A stretch of DNA of 63,663 bases from Bacillota bacterium (GTDB taxonomy: Bacteria; Bacillota; UBA4882; UBA8346). The notes under the pieces were generated by a model that saw only the letters and a list, made by a program, of their open reading frames with translations, did not search any database and was not told where the DNA came from. The stretch is from the NCBI GenBank assembly GCA_023400055.1, contig JAEXFN010000039.1:1-63663 (forward strand), given 5' to 3'. Position numbers and translations under genes: made by a program. Shown piece after piece: positions 1-8,948 of this stretch (within the stretch, counting starts at the first letter, position 1; each line of letters starts with the position of its first letter).

Positions 1-18
1 CCGGATGAATGAGGAGGT

Positions 19-161
19 CTAGGAACCTCGGTTCCTAGTCGGGGGATTCCAAAGGGTTTCCGACCAAACCCTTTGGTCCTGGGGGTGTGGGGGCAGGAAT
101 AGCCCCCATCGGCTCTCAGTCGCTTAAGTCGAATCGTCCCCATCGTCCCTCATTGACTTAA
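19..161. repeat. Cluster of four inverted repeats at window start
   Basis: Three perfect or near-perfect hairpins follow one another: CTAGGAACC (19-27) with GGTTCCTAG (30-38), CCAAAGGGTTT (49-59) with AAACCCTTTGG (66-76), and TGGGGGC (88-94) with GCCCCCA (102-108). A fourth, TTAAGTC (124-130) with GACTTAA (155-161), lies further on. No coding frame covers them. They may be the 3' end of a transcript that begins outside the window, or a REP-like element; there is no clear T-run to call a terminator. The rest of 162-300 is AT-rich and holds nothing I recognise. Confidence 0.5.
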
Positions 162-303
162 ATCATTGCTTACTTTTACTTTTTTACATGGAAAGTTGAG
201 TTATTATATTATTTGTTATGAAAGCATGTTCAATCTGTTTGTTGTATAGACCACGCCCCCACTTGTTCCTATTTTATCATAAAATTATTGTTTCGCGAAA
301 ATG

Positions 304-344
304 TGATTCAAATCATAGCGGTCCCGCCAGAAAATTTTTACAAT
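304..344 (+). promoter_or_regulatory. Crp/Fnr-type activator site and -10 box for the hemerythrin gene
   Basis: The dyad TGATTCAAATCA (304-315), inside TGTGATTCAAATCATA, resembles Crp/Fnr-family operators. A -10-like TACAAT lies at 339-344, which would put the transcription start near 351. The dyad centre (309.5) is then about -41.5, the classical class II activator position, and there is no good -35 box, as expected for an activated promoter. Which Crp/Fnr-family protein binds is unknown. Confidence 0.5.
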
Positions 345-390
345 AGGTTTGATAGGTTTGTCAGTAAATTATTTCACGGAGGGGATCGCG

Positions 391-804
391 ATGTCGATTA
401 CCAGTAATTTGCGCCGGCAACATACGGAGATCTTAGCGCTGGCTTCGGAGATTCGCGGGGCCTTGCAGCAAGATCCCGCCGGAATCGAATCAATCGAAAA
501 ACTTTTACCGGCGCTGACCGGGAAGATTAAAATTCATTTGGCGATGGAGGACAACGCCCTTTATCCGTTGCTGCTGGATGCGGCAGAGGCCGAGACGCGG
601 CGGCTCGCCGCCGATTACCTCAATGAGATGGGCAATTTTACGGTTTTATTCGCCGAGTATCATCAGAAATGGAACAGCCGGCAAAAAATCAAAGACCGGA
701 TCGACGAGTTCAGCCGGGAAACCCAAAACATCCTCAACGCCTTGACCAAACGAATCACGCGGGAGGAACAAGGATTGTATGATGTCGCCGATCGGATGAA
801 ATGA
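391..804 (+). CDS. Hemerythrin-like (HHE) domain protein
   Basis: A 137-residue protein with the four-helix hemerythrin/HHE pattern: histidine and glutamate ligands in RRQHTEI near the N-terminus, HLAMEDNALYP in the middle, and a late EYHQKW and EEQGLYD segment. Such proteins bind a di-iron centre and O2, NO or iron, and serve in oxygen or nitrosative sensing and storage in anaerobes. I chose ATG 391 because GGAGGGG precedes it by about 8 nt; an in-frame upstream start at 349 would lie at the predicted transcription start. The gene stands alone and ends at a terminator (862-899). A Crp/Fnr-type site upstream suggests redox or oxygen control, which fits a hemerythrin. The exact ligand is unknown. 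Confidence 0.8.
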   Translation: MSITSNLRRQHTEILALASEIRGALQQDPAGIESIEKLLPALTGKIKIHLAMEDNALYPLLLDAAEAETRRLAADYLNEMGNFTVLFAEYHQKWNSRQKIKDRIDEFSRETQNILNALTKRITREEQGLYDVADRMK

Positions 805-861
805 GAATAGGCGGCGAAGATTGGGGTGCGTCGCGTCATCGATTCGATGGCATCCGGGGAA

Positions 862-899
862 GCCTTCGGCCATAATTGGGCCGGAGGCTTTTTATTTTT
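862..899 (+). terminator. Rho-independent terminator after the hemerythrin gene
   Basis: Stem GCCTTCGGCC (862-871) with GGCCGGAGGC (879-888), one G-T pair, 7-nt loop, followed by TTTTTATTTTT. The first 21-bp array begins eight bases after it. Confidence 0.85.
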
Positions 900-906
900 G
901 GTCTTT

Positions 907-1138
907 CCCGAACTTTCGGAAGGCTTTCCCGCACCCCGCTCCACCATCCCCGGGATTCGGTCCGGCTGTCCCAATCCCCGGGACGGCTTCCCCGAGGCTC
1001 GGGATTGCTTTCCCGGACCTTGAGATTGTTTCCCCAAACCCTGGGGCAGTTTCCCCAAAGGTCGGGAATGCTTTCCCAAAGGATGGGAATGCTTCCCCAA
1101 GGCTTGGGAAAGTAGGGACAGTCTTTGGGAATGCAGGG
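907..1138. repeat. 21-bp tandem array A1 (CCCAAG-CTTGGG family)
   Basis: CCC triplets recur at 907, 928, 949, 970, 991, 1012, 1033, 1054, 1075 and 1096, that is ten units in an exact 21-bp register, followed by one or two decayed units. Later units are best conserved and contain the dyad CCCAAGGCTTGGG (1096-1108 region) separated by an AATGCTT-like spacer. The array lies in the convergent 3'-3' gap between the hemerythrin and AraC genes. Because 21 bp is seven codons, several frames on both strands stay open across it, but none has a ribosome-binding site. A second copy of the family (A2) lies at 10400-10690 in the same orientation. Confidence 0.9.
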
Positions 1139-1147
1139 ATGGCATGG

Positions 1148-1340
1148 TCCGTTGAACGGACCATCGCGTACCTTACAAGGACGAAGACCATCTCTGACAC
1201 GGACCGAGGCGTACCTGACACGGACGCGAAGATCCGTCCAGGGATGAAAGCCATCCCTAACACGGACCTGTCTCATCCCGCGAGGGATGAGACTATCCCT
1301 CAAGGACCAAGGACTATCCCTGACATGAGAACGGGGATCC
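1148..1340. repeat. 21-bp tandem array B (GGAC/ATCCCT family)
   Basis: About nine units with a mean period of 21 bp and occasional one-base slips. ATCCNT cores fall at 1232, 1253, 1275, 1295 and 1316, and GGAC at 1158, 1179, 1201, 1222 and 1264; CTGACAC recurs at 1195 and 1216. The sequence is unrelated to array A1, which it directly follows, yet it has the same period. From here to 1454 I see only a short GC-rich palindrome (about 1430-1455). Confidence 0.75.
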
Positions 1341-1454
1341 GTGGTTCGGCATCGTTTGTACCAGGAATTTTGGGGGCTTACCGTACCTCGGCGACGAAAT
1401 TCCGGGAAAACCGGACAACCGGGGTAGGAAGCGATGCTCGCTCGCAGCGATTCG

Positions 1455-2396
1455 CTAGCCCTTCTTGATTTTGCGGTAGGCCGACGGCGACTGGCCCATG
1501 ATTTGGTGAAACAGCCGCGAAAAGTAATAGGGATCCTTGAAGCCGAGCTTGGCGGCGATCGTTTCGATATTCAAGGTCGTAATGTCCAGATACTGGCAGG
1601 CCCTTTGAATCTTCAGGCGCAGGAAATAATCGATGGGCGAGTAACCGGTCTTGTTTTTAAACAGATAGGAGTAGTGGGAGACCGAGAGATTGGCGCGAGC
1701 CGCCAATTCGTGCAGAGTCAGGTTCCGGGTCAGATGTTTGGCCATGTATTGAATGGACTCCTCGATATCCTGGCTGCTGGCTTTCAATTGCAGCTGGTAG
1801 TCGTGATTCATCAAAAAGATCAGCCCCAGCAAATGGGGGAGGATCTGCGAGGCCAGAATCATGTTATCCAGCGTGAAGCCGTTCTGCAGCACTTCATAAG
1901 TCTCGTTGAACAGGCGGACGATGTTGGGGGCTTTCTCCAGCGGGATCGGGAAGGTGTGAAATTCCGGCAATAAGTGCTGGAAATAGTATTCGGATTGGCC
2001 GCCCAGGAAATGGAGCCAGTAGATGGTCCAGGGATTGGTATCGCTGGAAGCGTAGACATGGGCCGTGCCCTTGGGGATGATCAGCAGGTTGTCCTGGTGG
2101 ACCGGCTGGCTCTTGCCGTCTATCGTGAACCAGCCTTTCCCCTTGACGCAATAAATCATGATATGCTGATCACAACCGTCCTGCCGTTCGCGGTAATGAA
2201 ACTGCGCCTCCGGAAAGTGACCGATGTCGGTCGGATAAAGCGGCCGAATCAACGGATGTCCCGTAACTTCCTTCAGGAAATTCCGCGGCAGGACGATGAT
2301 CCTTTGGCCGGAGAAACCCTCGTCTTTTCTAATCATCGCCATGATTTCATTATAATCGACGGCCCGGTTCTTGGCAACCGAAAACCGTAATATCAT
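1455..2396 (-). CDS. AraC-family transcriptional regulator of the arabinose cassette
   Basis: About 313 residues with the AraC layout: an N-terminal cupin-like sugar-sensing half (roughly residues 35-170, with DNLLIIPKGTAHVY typical of the jelly roll) and a C-terminal double helix-turn-helix (residues 212-313, with TLHELAARANLSVSHYSYLF and GFKDPYYFSRLFHQ). It is divergent from the DUF5107 and araFGH genes, so it most likely controls them in response to L-arabinose or a related pentose. The start is uncertain: the upstream ATG has no good Shine-Dalgarno, and the methionines at residues 19 and 21 are alternatives. Not the E. coli AraC orthologue by obvious identity; the inducer is inferred from its neighbours. 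Confidence 0.85.
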   Translation of the reverse strand: MILRFSVAKNRAVDYNEIMAMIRKDEGFSGQRIIVLPRNFLKEVTGHPLIRPLYPTDIGHFPEAQFHYRERQDGCDQHIMIYCVKGKGWFTIDGKSQPVHQDNLLIIPKGTAHVYASSDTNPWTIYWLHFLGGQSEYYFQHLLPEFHTFPIPLEKAPNIVRLFNETYEVLQNGFTLDNMILASQILPHLLGLIFLMNHDYQLQLKASSQDIEESIQYMAKHLTRNLTLHELAARANLSVSHYSYLFKNKTGYSPIDYFLRLKIQRACQYLDITTLNIETIAAKLGFKDPYYFSRLFHQIMGQSPSAYRKIKKG

Positions 2397-2666
2397 CCAG
2401 GTTCTTAAGCGGATCGTGAATGGAGTTTTCCCGGCGCTTAAGCTATATTTAACATATTGGCAATATAACTTCGTTCCAAAGGGCCCGTTTTGGACGGGTT
2501 ATATCCGGACGATTTTTCGGACGCTGACAGCGCAAAGCATAGTAATGCTCCCGCCGGGAAGCTCGGGTTGCCACCTGAGAATCGCGATGCGGGTGATCGA
2601 GCCGCTTTCAAAATTCTCCGCGTGGCTGTCAAGGATGCAGGAATTCACATTCGAGGAGGACCGGGC
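2397..2666. promoter_or_regulatory. Divergent promoter region with a small palindrome
   Basis: The 270-bp gap between the divergent AraC and DUF5107 genes must hold both promoters. An AT-rich stretch at 2439-2468 includes the perfect dyad ATATTG-G-CAATAT (2454-2466), a candidate operator. No unambiguous -35/-10 pair was found. Confidence 0.35.
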
Positions 2667-5600
2667 ATGAAATCAGCGGATTTTGCGGCCCAAATATGGG
2701 AGGAAGAGCTGGAGATACCGACTTACCCCGTAGGCAAGCCGGACAAGAACCCGATGTTCCTGGAGAAGCGGGTATATCAGGGCAGTTCCGGAAAGGTTTA
2801 TCCCTACCCCATCATCGATAAAATTGATGACCGGAAAGTGAATCAAAAATACCGCGCCGTGTTTCTGGAAAACCCCTATTTGTTGATCGTGATCTTGCCG
2901 GAGCTCGGGGGCAGAATTCAAAGGGCGCTCGATAAGACCAATCAATATGATTTCGTTTACTACAACCGGGTCATTAAACCGGCGCTGGTGGGGCTGGCCG
3001 GTCCCTGGCTCTCCGGGGGCATCGAGTTCAATTGGCCCCAGCATCACCGGCCCAACACCTTCGGCCCGGTCGAATATCTGCTGAAGGAAAATCCCGACGG
3101 CAGCAAAACCGTTTGGGTCAGCGAGATCGACCGGATGTACGGCACCAAGGCGACCACCGGGTTTACGCTTTATCCCGACAAAGCGTATCTGGAGATCAAA
3201 ACGCAGCTTTATAACGGGACGCCGCAGTCGCAAACCTTTCTGTGGTGGGCGAATCCCGCGGTGGCGGTCAACGAGCATAGCCAATCGGTGTTTCCCCCGG
3301 ATGTGCACGCCGTATTCGATCACGGCAAGCGGGATGTTTCGCGCTTTCCCATCGCCACCGGGACCTATTACAAGATGGATTACTCGGCCGGAGTGGATAT
3401 CTCCCGCTATAAAAACATTCCGGTTCCCACTTCGTACATGGCTTATCATTCCGATTACGATTTTGTCGGCGGTTACGACCATGGGAAACGGGCCGGCATT
3501 TTGCATGTCGCCGATCATCACATCGCGCCGGGCAAGAAGCAATGGACCTGGGGCTGCGGCGATTTCGGCCGCTCCTGGGACCGCAACCTCACCGATGACG
3601 ACGGCCCCTATGTCGAGTTGATGACCGGCGTCTACACCGACAACCAGCCCGATTTTACCTGGCTGTCGCCGAACGAGGAAAAGTCATTCACGCAATACTT
3701 CATGCCCTATAAAGACATCGGCCTGGTCAAGAACGCTGCCATCGACCTGGCGGTAAACCTGGAGACCCGAGCCGGCCGGGCGCTGGTCGCGGTGTATGCC
3801 AGCTCGGTTCTGGAAGGGGCCGTCGTTGAACTGCGAGGCAAGGAACAGAGTTACTTCCGGACGGCGATCGACCTCTCCCCGGAACATTCCTGGAGCCAGG
3901 AAGCGGCTTTGGACCCGGCTGAAAAAGAATATCATTTGTCCCTAAAGGTGTTCGGGCCGGGCGGGGAGTTGCTGATCTCCTATCAGCCGGCGGAACCCAA
4001 GATCGAGCGGATTCCGGACCCGGCGCAACCGGCGTTGCCGCCGGCCGCGGTTCCGACCAACGAAGCCCTCTATCTGCGAGCGTTGCATCTGGAACAGTAC
4101 CGTCACGCCACCTACGATCCGGATCCTTATTATTTGGAGGGGTTAAAGCGGGATCCCGACGACATCCGCCACAACAACGGCTATGGCGCTTTGCTGCTGC
4201 GCCGGGGGCTGTTTCAGGAGAGCGAAGGTTATTTCCGCCGGGCGATCGCCAGCTCCACCCGGTACAATCCCAATCCGTACGACGGCGAGCCCTATTACAA
4301 TCTGGGGCTGGCGCTGAAGTATCAGGGCCGGCTCGATGAGGCCTATGACGCGTTTTACAAGGCGGTCTGGAGCGCGGCCTGGCAAGACAGCGGTTATTTT
4401 TCACTGGCCCAGATCGCCTGCGCCAAGGGGGGCTATGATAACGCTTGCGGGTTGCTGGCGAAGTCGCTGGTCCGCAACGCCCACAATTACAAGGCCCGCC
4501 ATCTCCAGGGAGCCATCCTGCGCCGGTTGGACCGTTATGAAGAAGCCGAAAAAGTCGCCGCGGAGACCCTGTGTTTGGATCCGCTGGATTTCGGCGCCCG
4601 CCGGGAATTGCAGCTGTGCCTGGAAGCCACGGAGCAAAGCGAGCGCGCCTCGGCCATGAAGCGGGAATTGTTCGCCTTACTGGAAACCAATGAGCACAAT
4701 GTTCTGGAGTTGGCCAGAGATTACGGCGGGGCCGGACTGTTTAGCGAAGCCTGCCGGCTGCTCGAAGCGGGGATTGCCAGCAAAAGGCAGCTGAACAAGG
4801 ATATTTCGCCGCTGATTTACTATTATCTCGGTTATTACACGCATCAGAAAGGAGAAATCGCCTTGGCGCTGGATTATTTAAAGGCAGCGGCGGCCGCCGC
4901 TCCGGATTACTGCTTTCCCAACCGGCTGGAGGACATTCCCGTCCTGCAGCTGGCTCAGGAGTTGAATCCCGGCGATGCCAAGGCCCATTACTATTTGGGC
5001 AACTTATGGTACGATAAAAAGCAGTCCGCTTTGGCGCTAGAATGCTGGGAACGGGCGCGGGCCATTGATGATACTTTCCCGACGGTCCATCGCAATCTGG
5101 CCCTGGCGTATTACAATAAACGGCACGATCCGGTCAAGGCCCGGGCCGCGCTGGAAAAAGCCTTTGCCCTCAATCCCGGCGACGCCCGGATCTTTTTGGA
5201 GCTGGATCAACTCTATAAAAAAACCGGGGCGGCGCCGCAATTCCGGATGGAGCGGTTGGAAAAGTACCGGGATTTGGTGGAACTCCGGGATGATCTGTAT
5301 CTGGAGTGTGTGACGCTCCATAATCAACTGGGCGATTACGAAAAGGCGAAAGCGCTCATTGCCGGCCGGCGGTTCCATCCCTGGGAAGGCGGCGAGGGCA
5401 AAGTCTCCGCCCAGTATGTTTATTGCCGGGTCGAACTCGCCAAGCGATTCATCGGCGGAGGGGAATTGCAAAAGGCCGTCGACGAATTGCTCCAGGCGGG
5501 TCAGTATCCGGCCAATTTGGGCGAGGGCAAGCTTTATGGGACGCAGGAAAACCACATCAACTACTATTTGGGCTGCGCTTATCGGGAATTGGGTTCCCCG

Positions 5601-6008
5601 GAAAAGGCCCGGGAATTTTGGGAGAAAGCTGCGGTGGGCCTGGCTGAACCGGCCAGCGCCATGTTTTACAACGATCAACCGGCCGATATGCTATTTTATC
5701 AGGGCTTGGCCCTGGTAAAACTGGGCCGGCCGGAGAACGCCAGAAGCCGTTTTAACAAACTGGTGGCCTATGGCGAGCAGCATTTGTTCGATCAAGTAAG
5801 CATCGATTATTTCGCCGTTTCCTTGCCCGACTTTCTGATATTCGACGACGATTTGACGAAGCGAAACGAGATCCACTGCCATTATTTGCTGGGTCTGGGG
5901 TATTTGGGCCTGGGACGGCGGGAACAGTCCGGTCATGAACTCCGGCGGGTTCTGGAGCTCGATCCCAATCATCTGGGTGCCCTGACTCACCTGAAAATGG
6001 TAGATTAA
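2667..6008 (+). CDS. DUF5107 domain protein with C-terminal TPR array
   Basis: A 1113-residue protein. The N-terminal half (roughly residues 20-450) matches the DUF5107 type, recognisable by WLSGGIEFNWPQHHRP near residues 115-130; this fold is beta-sandwich and aldose-epimerase-like and may bind or process carbohydrate. The rest is tetratricopeptide repeats (for example EPYYNLGLALKYQGRLDEAY and KAHYYLGNLWYDKKQSALAL). No signal peptide or membrane segment is evident, so it is probably cytosolic. I chose ATG 2667 because GAGGAGGA lies just upstream; the frame is open to 2490 without a better start. It is the first gene of the strand that continues into araFGH, so it is probably co-regulated with arabinose uptake. 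Its biochemical role is unknown. Confidence 0.8.
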   Translation: MKSADFAAQIWEEELEIPTYPVGKPDKNPMFLEKRVYQGSSGKVYPYPIIDKIDDRKVNQKYRAVFLENPYLLIVILPELGGRIQRALDKTNQYDFVYYNRVIKPALVGLAGPWLSGGIEFNWPQHHRPNTFGPVEYLLKENPDGSKTVWVSEIDRMYGTKATTGFTLYPDKAYLEIKTQLYNGTPQSQTFLWWANPAVAVNEHSQSVFPPDVHAVFDHGKRDVSRFPIATGTYYKMDYSAGVDISRYKNIPVPTSYMAYHSDYDFVGGYDHGKRAGILHVADHHIAPGKKQWTWGCGDFGRSWDRNLTDDDGPYVELMTGVYTDNQPDFTWLSPNEEKSFTQYFMPYKDIGLVKNAAIDLAVNLETRAGRALVAVYASSVLEGAVVELRGKEQSYFRTAIDLSPEHSWSQEAALDPAEKEYHLSLKVFGPGGELLISYQPAEPKIERIPDPAQPALPPAAVPTNEALYLRALHLEQYRHATYDPDPYYLEGLKRDPDDIRHNNGYGALLLRRGLFQESEGYFRRAIASSTRYNPNPYDGEPYYNLGLALKYQGRLDEAYDAFYKAVWSAAWQDSGYFSLAQIACAKGGYDNACGLLAKSLVRNAHNYKARHLQGAILRRLDRYEEAEKVAAETLCLDPLDFGARRELQLCLEATEQSERASAMKRELFALLETNEHNVLELARDYGGAGLFSEACRLLEAGIASKRQLNKDISPLIYYYLGYYTHQKGEIALALDYLKAAAAAAPDYCFPNRLEDIPVLQLAQELNPGDAKAHYYLGNLWYDKKQSALALECWERARAIDDTFPTVHRNLALAYYNKRHDPVKARAALEKAFALNPGDARIFLELDQLYKKTGAAPQFRMERLEKYRDLVELRDDLYLECVTLHNQLGDYEKAKALIAGRRFHPWEGGEGKVSAQYVYCRVELAKRFIGGGELQKAVDELLQAGQYPANLGEGKLYGTQENHINYYLGCAYRELGSPEKAREFWEKAAVGLAEPASAMFYNDQPADMLFYQGLALVKLGRPENARSRFNKLVAYGEQHLFDQVSIDYFAVSLPDFLIFDDDLTKRNEIHCHYLLGLGYLGLGRREQSGHELRRVLELDPNHLGALTHLKMVD

Positions 6009-6176
6009 ACCGCGCTTTTGCAATAATTTTGGTTTTCCACCGCGACGAGCGGTCCCGTCTTGACGATGATTTCCCGGGAGTCTGTTTGATGACCGAAAGG
6101 AGGGGATTGGCGGGAGAAACCGGAGAAACGCTGGTTGTCCGTGGCTCGAATGACAAACAAAGGGGAGGAAATTGGA

Positions 6177-7178
6177 ATGAAAAAAACCTGGTTTTCGTTG
6201 TTCTTCGTTGGAGTGCTGTTGATTGCCTCGGTTGCCGTTTTCGCGGTCCCGGCCAAAATCAAAATCGGCTTTCTGGTCAAACAAGCGGAAGAGTCCTGGT
6301 TCCAAAATGAGTGGAAATTCGCCCAGAAGTTCGCCGATGAAAACAACGTGGAGCTGATCAAGATCGGCGTTCCCGACGGCGAAAAGGTGATGGCGGCGAT
6401 CGACAATTTAGCGGCCCAAAGAGCGCAGGGTTTCGTAATTTGCACCCCCGACGTCCGCCTGGGACCGGCCATTATGGCGAAGGCCAACGCCAAAAAACTG
6501 AAAGTGTTTACCGTCGATGATCGTTTTGTCGGCGCCGACGGCAAACCCATGGCCAACGTGCCCTACATGGGAATTTCGGCGACCCAGATCGGGTTCGATG
6601 TCGGTCAGGCGCTCTACGCCGAAATGAAAAAACGCGGCTGGAATGCGGCCGAAACCGCCGCCATGGCGGTCACCCATGATGAACTGGAAACCATCAAACA
6701 ACGCACCGACGGCAGCAAAGACGCCTTGATCAAAGCCGGTTTCCCCGCCGCCAAGATTTACGACGCCGTCAATAAAAGCTTGGATGTTCCCGGCGCGATG
6801 GAGGGCGGCAATGTCGCCTTGACCCAGCATCCGGAGGTAAAACGCTGGCTGGTGTTCGGCGGCAACGAGGAATCGGTCATCGGCGCCATTCGGGCCATGG
6901 AAGGCCGCGGCTTCAACGGCACCACCATTATCGGGATCGGCATCGGCGCCAGCATCGGCATCAGCGAGTTTAAAAAGCCCGGCATAAACGGGTTCTTCGC
7001 CACCAGCGCCATTAGCCCGTACCGCCATGGTTATGAGACCACCAAACTGTTATACGGCTGGATCAAAACCGGCAAGCGGCCATCGCTGGTGACTTTAACC
7101 GCCGGTTATATCGTGACCCGCGAGACCTATAAAAAGGTTATGGCCGACCTCGGGCTCGCCGATTCGATTACTAATTAA
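6177..7178 (+). CDS. araF: L-arabinose ABC transporter, substrate-binding protein AraF
   Basis: A 333-residue periplasmic binding protein of the CUT2 type. It follows E. coli AraF closely from memory of that sequence: KIGFLVKQAEESWFQNEWKF, VPDGEKV, FVICTPDVRLG, VDDRFV and HPEVKRWLVFG. The N-terminus (MKKTWFSLFF...VAVFAVPA) is a signal peptide with a signal-peptidase I style end and no lipobox cysteine. ATG 6177 is preceded by AGGGGAGGA. The 168 bp upstream show no clear promoter, so it is probably read through from the DUF5107 gene. araG and araH follow. A weak hairpin just after the stop may stabilise the message. Confidence 0.93.
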   Translation: MKKTWFSLFFVGVLLIASVAVFAVPAKIKIGFLVKQAEESWFQNEWKFAQKFADENNVELIKIGVPDGEKVMAAIDNLAAQRAQGFVICTPDVRLGPAIMAKANAKKLKVFTVDDRFVGADGKPMANVPYMGISATQIGFDVGQALYAEMKKRGWNAAETAAMAVTHDELETIKQRTDGSKDALIKAGFPAAKIYDAVNKSLDVPGAMEGGNVALTQHPEVKRWLVFGGNEESVIGAIRAMEGRGFNGTTIIGIGIGASIGISEFKKPGINGFFATSAISPYRHGYETTKLLYGWIKTGKRPSLVTLTAGYIVTRETYKKVMADLGLADSITN

Positions 7179-7185
7179 TCAGGGG

Positions 7186-7221
7186 GCAGTAGCAAGCAAT
7201 CGCTGAATCCGGGGCTGCTGC
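7186..7221 (+). other. Weak intercistronic hairpin after araF
   Basis: GCAGTAGC (7186-7193) can pair with GCTGCTGC (7214-7221) through one G-U pair and a 20-nt loop. It is the weakest member of a pattern seen after the other three binding-protein genes. The rest of the 165-bp araF-araG gap holds nothing clear. Confidence 0.3.
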
Positions 7222-7343
7222 AAAGGCGCTTTCTAACGAAGACGATGCATACTGCCGCGATTGGGACAAATACTCGGTCGCCGGCTTCGTCAGGAAAGTA
7301 CTTTTGGCGGCGGCCCCGGATCGCAATGAAGAGGTGAAGCGGG

Positions 7344-8852
7344 ATGCAAACCGGTTATCTGCGGTTCGAAAACATCGCGAAGCAGTTTCCCGGGGTCAAG
7401 GCTTTGGATGACGTAACCTTTGCGGTGGCCGAGGGAAGCGTTCACGCCCTGGTCGGCGAAAACGGCGCCGGGAAATCCACTTTATTAAAGATTCTGAGCG
7501 GCGTGTACCGGCCGGACGGCGGACAGATTTTGCTGGGCGGAGTGGCCCAGCATTATTTCAATACCAGTGATGCGCTTAATGCGGGGATAGCCATTATCTA
7601 TCAGGAACTCAATCTGGTGCCGGATATGACGGTCGCCGAAAATTTGTTTTTGGGCCACCTGCCCGCCCGCATGGGGTGGCTCGGCAAGAAGGCTTTGCGG
7701 GAAAATACCATCGCCTTGCTCAAAAGGCTCGAAGAGGATATCGACCCCCATTGCAAGCTGAAAAACCTGTCCATCGCCGAGTGGCAAATGATCGAGATCG
7801 CCAAGGCCTTGGCGCGCAACGCCAAGGTCATCGCGTTCGACGAGCCCACCAGCAGCCTTTCCGACCGGGAAGTACGGAAATTATTCGCCATTATCGGCGA
7901 ACTGAAACGCCAAGGCAAGGTAATATTATACGTTTCGCACCGCCTGGCGGAGATCTTTGCGATTTGTGACGCGGTAACCGTGTTCCGCGACGGCAGGCAT
8001 ATTGAGACCTTCACCGATATGGCCCAGCTGACCCAGGAGCAGCTGGTGACCAAGATGGTTGGCCGACCCATTCGTGATGTCTATAATTATGTCCGTCATC
8101 CGCAGGGCGAAGCAGCGTTGGAAGTCGCCAACCTGACCGGCCACGGGCTGGCCGAACCGGCCAATTTGACGGTGCGCCGGGGCGAAGTGGTCGGCATCTT
8201 CGGACTGGTCGGCGCCGGGCGGACCGAGCTGCTGAAGTTGATTTACGGCGCCACCAAGGCAAAGACGGGACAGATCAAAGTCTTTGGCCAGGAAGTAAAG
8301 ATTGCCAAGCCGAGCCAGGCGATCCACCATGGCATCGCCTTTTGCCCGGAAGATCGCAAAAAGGAAGGCATTATTCCGATCCGCTCGGTGCGGGAGAATA
8401 TCAATATCAGTGTCCGGCGGTTGATAGCGAAAATGGGTTTTATCCCCGAGAAGCGCGACATCGAAACTGCCGAGTATTTTGTCGAGCAACTCAATATCAA
8501 GACCCCGTCCATCGATAAGCTGGTCCGGGATTTATCCGGCGGGAACCAGCAAAAGGTGGTCCTGGCCCGTTGGTTAGCGGAAAAAGTAAAAGTGATTCTC
8601 TTTGATGAACCGACCCGCGGCATTGATGTCGGGGCGAAGTCGGAAATTTACGCGATTATCTCGAAATTGGCGGCGGAAGGCATCGGCGTTCTGGTCGTAT
8701 CCAGCGAACTTCCGGAAATTTTGGGAATTTCCGATCGGATCATTGTCATGCGTCAGGGGAGGCTGCAGGCGTCCCTGGCGCATGACGAGGCCACCGAGGA
8801 GAAGGTGTTGCGGCTGGCCTTGCCGACCGTTGAAGATAAAACAGCGCTATAA
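7344..8852 (+). CDS. araG: L-arabinose ABC transporter, ATP-binding protein AraG
   Basis: A 502-residue duplicated ATPase of the CUT2 class. The first domain has Walker A GENGAGKST (residues 38-46), signature-like LSIAEWQMIEIAKALA and Walker B KVIAFDEPTSSLS. The second has the usual degenerate Walker A (GLVGAGRTELL), signature LSGGNQQKVVLARWLA and Walker B VILFDEPTRGIDVG. Sequence order and wording agree with E. coli AraG throughout. It powers arabinose import at the inner face of the membrane with AraF and AraH. GAAGAGGTGAA precedes ATG 7344. It is the only importer ATPase in this window. Confidence 0.95.
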   Translation: MQTGYLRFENIAKQFPGVKALDDVTFAVAEGSVHALVGENGAGKSTLLKILSGVYRPDGGQILLGGVAQHYFNTSDALNAGIAIIYQELNLVPDMTVAENLFLGHLPARMGWLGKKALRENTIALLKRLEEDIDPHCKLKNLSIAEWQMIEIAKALARNAKVIAFDEPTSSLSDREVRKLFAIIGELKRQGKVILYVSHRLAEIFAICDAVTVFRDGRHIETFTDMAQLTQEQLVTKMVGRPIRDVYNYVRHPQGEAALEVANLTGHGLAEPANLTVRRGEVVGIFGLVGAGRTELLKLIYGATKAKTGQIKVFGQEVKIAKPSQAIHHGIAFCPEDRKKEGIIPIRSVRENINISVRRLIAKMGFIPEKRDIETAEYFVEQLNIKTPSIDKLVRDLSGGNQQKVVLARWLAEKVKVILFDEPTRGIDVGAKSEIYAIISKLAAEGIGVLVVSSELPEILGISDRIIVMRQGRLQASLAHDEATEEKVLRLALPTVEDKTAL

Positions 8853-8948
8853 GCGCTATATAAGCTGTATAAGTTGGAATATGTTGCGATGATTTCGGAT
8901 GGGCCAAAACTTATTGCAACATTTATAGCGTAAAAAGGAGTGAATCTG

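Noticed and set aside
821..1468. Open frames across arrays A1 and B on both strands
   Set aside because: Four or more frames stay open because a 21-bp unit has no stop in any of them; no ribosome-binding sites, and the encoded heptads differ by frame.
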